This document shows, piece after piece, positions 60,601 to 64,000 of a DNA stretch of 64,000 bases. Under the pieces are notes generated by a model that made no database searches, was not told the DNA's origin, and worked only from the letters and a program-made list of their open reading frames with translations. Made by a program: the position numbers and the translations under genes. The stretch lies in the NCBI GenBank assembly GCA_018266215.1, contig JAFEAV010000003.1, positions 1-64,000 on the forward strand, given 5' to 3'. Source of the stretch: Cyanobacteria bacterium SZAS LIN-3. GTDB taxonomy: Bacteria; Cyanobacteriota; Vampirovibrionia; Obscuribacterales; Obscuribacteraceae. Positions within the stretch are counted from its first letter, which is position 1. Every line of letters begins with the position of its first letter.

Positions 60601-62392
60601 TGTCGCCTGGTTGGTATTCTGCTTTGTCGGTTGTTACAGTCGGCCTCAGGTTCATACTATTATTGACGACCATCACCGGTACTGGTTTGACGATATTGAT
60701 GTCTGATGATGCTTCATTGATTCGGCCTGCCTCATCGCTAGTAGTAGCCGTCAAGCCAAATTGTTCACCTTTTGGTGGTGTGAAGGAGATTTCTACTGGC
60801 TGCGCTTCAGAGACTACTTCTTTGCTCTCAACGGCCGTATATTTGCCGTTTTGCTCCCGCCTCCAGAGCCTCAAAGCTACCGGTCTGCCGGCGCAGACCT
60901 TGCCATCGATGTCGGTCACAACAAGTTTCGCTTTGATCTGCTTGTCTTTTGTTATCTCGCGGTTGGTTTGGATGCCGATATAAGCTTTGGCCGGGTGCAT
61001 CGTCAGGGATATTGACTGTGACCACTGCTGCCGATTGACGTCTGTAATCGTCCCTTCGCACTGGAGGTTTAGGGGATGAGGGGCAGGGAGTGTGTTCACT
61101 TTGACGCTAACTGTGTTCTGGCCCTGTCCGTCTGACAGGCCTTCGATCGTCTTGGTTACAGACTCGAAACTTCTCGTATGGCCAGCACTGTCGTATTGGC
61201 TGGCGGCGCTCACCTGGGCAAAATTATACTCAGGCCAATCGGGAGGACTAAACGATGTTGCTTGTGCTGTAACCGTCCATTTTACTTTTGCTTCCGGCAG
61301 TGGGCCACCGCCAAAGTATCCGCCCTTGGCCGACATTGTTGCCGTTTCACCAAAATAGAAGCTAGTTCCCTTCGGCGTCGTGACTTGCATTTCAAACTCC
61401 GGCCGGCGGAATTCCTCCGCCCATACCGTCACGTAAGTAGAGTAGTCCTTTGTACCCGTCTCTGCACCTATGTTGTCGCGCACGACTTGGGTTTTCGGTA
61501 AGTCTGCAAGGTCTTGTTCTTGAGCTTGGATGCGTATCTGTACTGCGCCCAGATTCATCTTTTGCGGCAGCTTGGCTGCAAATGAGAATCCTCCAGCTGC
61601 GTCGACTTTAGCTTCGCCTTTGAGCAATTCCGTATTGTCGGCTGCTTTTGCCAGGTAAGTCACCGTGTGCAATTTGGGATCGAAGATTTCGAGAGCACCT
61701 TGTTTAGTGTACCTGATGCCGCGTTGCCAGCCCTTGATACACACCGTTTGTCCCGGCTTGTAGAGCAGTCGATCCGGCTGGCAATACCAGCGGATTACCG
61801 GTGGTGTCTCCCTGAAATACCAGCTACTGTCCGGGAGAATGACCGAGTCGCTACCTCGTTTCAATATGAGCGCCTGCCCCGGGTTCGTTTTAATGGGAGC
61901 CTTCAAGGGGAACTCGGCCTGACCAGATTCATTGGTCGTCACGTGACCTGAAGACGGTAAAAGCTTGACCTTGGCGCCGAATATTGGTTTGCCTTCCGCC
62001 AGGGTCGTGGCCAGGGCTGAGAGTTTTCTGCCTCTGAATGCATCGAGACCCATTTCGGTCACCTGCACCCAGCATTTTTGCTTGATAGGCTGTTTTACGT
62101 CAGGTACGAAATATTCAGCGTAGATTGCAAATTGGCCGTGTCCATCTCTTAGAAATGGCTTCAGGTCAGTTCTGATTGCTGTCAGATCCTGCCCGACTCC
62201 ATAATGCTTTTTTGTCAGCAGACTGCCCTTGTGCTTCTGGTCGAAATTTTCCTCATTGAGAAACTCCGGCCATTCTTCTGGTTCGACGCGGTAAAGTCTC
62301 AGCTCAAAGTCCTGAATGGCCTGGGCAAGGCAATGGACCTCGGGGGGTTGATTGGGGGCAATGGTCAGTAAATGGCTGGGCAAAGCCACCAT
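57668..62392 (-). CDS. Alpha-2-macroglobulin, C-terminal 1574 residues (gene split by in-frame TAA)
   Basis: This is the larger part of a bacterial alpha-2-macroglobulin, a periplasmic or envelope trap for proteases. The thioester motif is intact as CSEQ (59141-59152) inside YPFACSEQLSA, and macroglobulin beta domains and the alpha/alpha thioester barrel are visible. The ATG at 62392 is only the first in-frame start: the same frame continues upstream without interruption through 62393-62539 to a TAA at 62540-62542 and beyond it into the 399-residue N-terminal part. Translation from 62392 would lack a signal peptide. The C-terminus is closely similar to the neighbouring paralogue at 63766-64000. 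Confidence 0.85.
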   Translation of the reverse strand: MVALPSHLLTIAPNQPPEVHCLAQAIQDFELRLYRVEPEEWPEFLNEENFDQKHKGSLLTKKHYGVGQDLTAIRTDLKPFLRDGHGQFAIYAEYFVPDVKQPIKQKCWVQVTEMGLDAFRGRKLSALATTLAEGKPIFGAKVKLLPSSGHVTTNESGQAEFPLKAPIKTNPGQALILKRGSDSVILPDSSWYFRETPPVIRWYCQPDRLLYKPGQTVCIKGWQRGIRYTKQGALEIFDPKLHTVTYLAKAADNTELLKGEAKVDAAGGFSFAAKLPQKMNLGAVQIRIQAQEQDLADLPKTQVVRDNIGAETGTKDYSTYVTVWAEEFRRPEFEMQVTTPKGTSFYFGETATMSAKGGYFGGGPLPEAKVKWTVTAQATSFSPPDWPEYNFAQVSAASQYDSAGHTRSFESVTKTIEGLSDGQGQNTVSVKVNTLPAPHPLNLQCEGTITDVNRQQWSQSISLTMHPAKAYIGIQTNREITKDKQIKAKLVVTDIDGKVCAGRPVALRLWRREQNGKYTAVESKEVVSEAQPVEISFTPPKGEQFGLTATTSDEAGRINEASSDINIVKPVPVMVVNNSMNLRPTVTTDKAEYQPGDTAEIAISASSYPCYGLLLLSRETLYSSIPLELKSGPQTVKLPITEADYPNFSAEVWLTGAENKSGYQRIQIPVPPKAKHLTLTVKPEKAVVAPGSETSIDFDLKDHNNKPVPSGHVAVAVVDEALLALKDHVWSDPLNDFYPGTFFSSLAGGSRSSIRTDQLKRSRNAPYVKGGYYRTGVRVTNMFQVEPTVLDERHYSSGPESWTQRQNYFLRFPVAKQAYDCDALIGAPLDPRYGQSNEVPGTVEFEEYRPSPKFVERTNFSELALFAPDVVTDANGHARVPMHLPDNITKYRIMAVAVADLDKYGAAVSTVSTKMDLAIKPSLPRFLNFGDKCELSFVVQNQTDKPVQAEVIMRAQNAIFENATAASPQAAGKIVQLAANDRVEVRFPIATKEPGTIDVQCGVTTDGAADAANLSIPVYVPASMETFAAYGQIDKGAALQKIDCPRDIYKQVGGLSITTSSTALQALTDAYVYLDKYPFACSEQLSAKLLAMLALHDVLVAFNCLPAEKDSKYRANVQEIIDTLQSRQNGNGGFGLWAKDDSHEYPYASIQTAEALFLAKQKDFTTNPDILSRAHSYLKAIASYIPNDYSKISKQGIMAKALNVRYTNGDVDAREARDLLKESKTTTLEIASWLLPVLSKDKASAKEAGELRRLINNHITETASTASTNSADYGDCNYLLYYSPRRTDALVLRALIEDQPGSELIAKLAKGLLAHKKNGAWDGTQENSCVLLALDKYFAKYEKDTPNFEAQEWLGDSLLGAQKFVGRSTESKEAIVPIDYLLRANSNDILINKEGPGRLYYRLGLDYARTDLNLKPLSLGFNVNREYEAIDNKEDVRKDNDGVWHIKAGASVRCKLRFSNTGTRYHVALMSPLPGGCEPVNTGLAGNRAAEGGSGDAGEITPYRWWHWTWYEHQNLRDHQAEAFASLLDAGEHDYSYAMRATTPGKFVVPPAKAEEMYDSETFGRSASETVIIE

Positions 62393-62539
62393 CGATGGCC
62401 GTGACGTGGCCTCGAATCGTCTCGTTTCCTGATGACCGAGGGTCTGCCCGAAACTATCCCTGATGGCACCACCGATGGTGATGCTGTAGCGACCGAGGGG
62501 GCGGAAGTTGGCGCTGATTTGAATATAGTCGCCAATCTT

Positions 62540-63739
62540 TTAGCATTTGATTTCCGAAGCGTTAGGGCTGATTTTAATCAGGTTTGCCAGTTTTTCCGGA
62601 GGTGTGGCAATCTGGTTATTGAAATTAATCAGTACAGAGCCTCCATCCGGATTGACGGAGGGTGTGCATCGAGTGATTTTCAGGCGATCATGTACTACAA
62701 ATTGCGCTTCTCGATCACCTTCCGTTAGCCTGGGGCCTTCTTCCGAGGGGCAGCCTTTTTCCAGTATGAGTCTGTATCTCTCCCCCAGCGACAGCTCTCG
62801 GTCCGGCATAACCGCAATCCAACGCTTCTTTGGGAACTCATTTACGAAGCTCTGGTAGGATACATTTTCCCGAATGGCGCTGTCGGACACCTGGTGAAAG
62901 GCGCGCTCCTTCTGATCCGGCCCGCGGAGGTGCAGGTGCGCTGCTACTTTATCGCGGTCTATATCCTGGTTGAAAAGCAGCAGTACAATAGGTTGCTTGT
63001 TTTGCGGCGTTTCAGCCCCGGGATATGAGCCTGAGATCGCGACGGGTACTGAATCGATGCTAAACGTTTCTTCCTTCGGCAATTGACTGCCGCTGACCGA
63101 TCTGGCGGACTGAAAGACCGTGAGTTTGTAGTTTGTTGCTTTGGGCAGGCGCTTTTCCGGGTTAGTGGGATGAAACAGCAAGGTCTGTGTGCCCGCCCAT
63201 TCCCACTGCCCCTGAGGCTGCGGCGTGAGTTTCAAGATGGCATCGGGTTTGACTGTTTTGGCTTCCGACAGGGGGACCATCGGTTGCGAAAATGTCACCG
63301 CGATTTCCTTCACATCGTCGACAAGTCCCTGGGGGCTGACCCTCGTGACTTTCAAGGGAGATGGCTGAGTTGGCTTCGCCACAGGCTTTTGTCTGATGAT
63401 CGTGGGCGGGAAAGTTTCGCGCGTTATTGATCCCGGTAGTTGTGGCTTGACCAGCGATTGTTCCGGCAGGCGAAATTCATGATTCTGACTGTCAGGCAAC
63501 GGTGCGAATCGATTAATCAATTCCTTGACCCGTTCGGGGGCCATGGGTGTGCCTGCCGCTACTTTTGCCGAGGCATCAGCGTCTCTGGGGTTTTCTGTTT
63601 CAGTTAATGTGAAGTCGAGTTTGGGTGTTTTTGCGGTCGTCTCCACCGCCAACGCCGGAGTGGACGGCAGGATAATTAGAAGTAATGCGAGGGACGTCGC
63701 CCAAATTCTGGCCATGAAGGGCTGATGATTGACCGACAT
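62540..63739 (-). CDS. Alpha-2-macroglobulin, N-terminal 399 residues (ends at in-frame TAA)
   Basis: The N-terminal part of the same alpha-2-macroglobulin gene. The ATG at 63739 follows GAGGAAC; the signal peptide runs to about residue 32 (ALA-V), with no lipobox Cys. Macroglobulin-like beta domains follow (for example LKVTRVSPQGLVDDVKEIAVTFSQPM). The frame stops at TAA after NASEIKC and then continues as KIGDYIQISANF into the downstream part. Together they span 2022 codons, a normal length for the family. It starts 27 bases after the stop of the upstream paralogue. Confidence 0.8.
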   Translation of the reverse strand: MSVNHQPFMARIWATSLALLLIILPSTPALAVETTAKTPKLDFTLTETENPRDADASAKVAAGTPMAPERVKELINRFAPLPDSQNHEFRLPEQSLVKPQLPGSITRETFPPTIIRQKPVAKPTQPSPLKVTRVSPQGLVDDVKEIAVTFSQPMVPLSEAKTVKPDAILKLTPQPQGQWEWAGTQTLLFHPTNPEKRLPKATNYKLTVFQSARSVSGSQLPKEETFSIDSVPVAISGSYPGAETPQNKQPIVLLLFNQDIDRDKVAAHLHLRGPDQKERAFHQVSDSAIRENVSYQSFVNEFPKKRWIAVMPDRELSLGERYRLILEKGCPSEEGPRLTEGDREAQFVVHDRLKITRCTPSVNPDGGSVLINFNNQIATPPEKLANLIKISPNASEIKC

Positions 63740-63765
63740 CTATGTTCCTCTCATATGGGTGTAAG

Positions 63766-64000
63766 TTATTCAATCACGACTGTTTCGGATGCGCTTCTGC
63801 CGAAAGTTTCAGGTGCGTACATCTCCTCAATTTTTGTCGGCGGCACGACAAAGCGGCCGATAGAGGTCGCCCGCATCGTGTATGAGTAGTCGTGGTCGCC
63901 TGGGCCGAGGTAAGATGCGAAGGCTTCGGCCTGATGATCCCTTAGATTTTGGTGTTCATACCAGGACCAGAGCCAGGGCCACGAGCCAAAATAATCTGTA
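63766..64000 (-). CDS. Second alpha-2-macroglobulin paralogue, C-terminal end only
   Basis: The last 77 codons of a gene that enters from beyond the right edge. The translation (SWYEHQNLRDHQAEAF, FGRSASETVVIE) is about three-quarters identical to the end of the 57668 gene, so the two are tandem copies in one transcription direction. TAA at 63766-63768. No thioester region is visible in this piece. Confidence 0.85.
   Translation of the reverse strand, partial: TDYFGSWPWLWSWYEHQNLRDHQAEAFASYLGPGDHDYSYTMRATSIGRFVVPPTKIEEMYAPETFGRSASETVVIE

Overview
The window is a densely packed bacterial chromosome segment of about 55% G+C, with short intergenic gaps, many secreted or membrane proteins, and no rRNA, tRNA, CRISPR array or insertion sequence that I could find. 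The species cannot be fixed from the sequence alone. The mix (Ser/Thr kinases with leucine-rich tails, a DUF1800/DUF1501 pair, TPR and Q/A-rich secreted proteins, an orphan Flp pilin, bacterial alpha-2-macroglobulins) fits a large-genome environmental bacterium. My best guess, held weakly, is a non-photosynthetic relative of Cyanobacteria (Melainabacteria/Obscuribacterales type); a planctomycete-like or other deep lineage is not excluded.

Layout. 1-8.5 kb: a partial holin-like membrane protein, a secreted protein, a bile-acid/sodium symporter family transporter, a degenerate response regulator, a patatin-like phospholipase, a protein of unknown family, a very small membrane ORF that I read as a candidate selenoprotein, then arsD-arsA. 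8.6-13.6 kb: the DUF1800/DUF1501 pair and two unknown proteins. 13.6-21 kb: a sugar-nucleotide-type epimerase, an RDD membrane protein, a Gly-rich secreted protein, a kinase-fold-like protein and two tandem LRR Ser/Thr kinases. 21-27 kb: a PreP-like M16 protease, an AraC/GyrI regulator and serS behind a leader with an intrinsic terminator. 27-31 kb: a tight operon pyrB-pyrC-membrane protein-P-loop kinase. 31-37 kb: a truncated MurF-like protein, a DCC-like protein, a coupled set (EF-hand protein, DUF1573-cytochrome c fusion, secreted protein) and a GH31 alpha-glucosidase. 37-47 kb: secreted repeat proteins, an M48 protease, an alpha/beta hydrolase, a PCYCGC protein, mnmG and an SRPBCC protein. 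47-57 kb: HEAT and TPR proteins, a TetR/diiron/PaaN unit, a MarR/pirin/YceI unit and an Flp pilin. 57-64 kb: an alpha/beta hydrolase and tandem alpha-2-macroglobulin genes, one of them split by an in-frame TAA and the other cut by the window edge.

Genes that appear to work together: arsD/arsA (metalloid chaperone and ATPase); pyrB/pyrC (steps 2 and 3 of pyrimidine synthesis); the two overlapping kinases; TetR plus diiron protein divergent from PaaN, with a palindromic operator between them; and MarR, pirin and YceI, with an inverted repeat over the MarR promoter -10 box. The most unusual item is the small ORF at 6096-6281: one membrane helix, an in-frame TGA, and right after it a hairpin with a GGTC loop at the position expected of a bacterial SECIS element.
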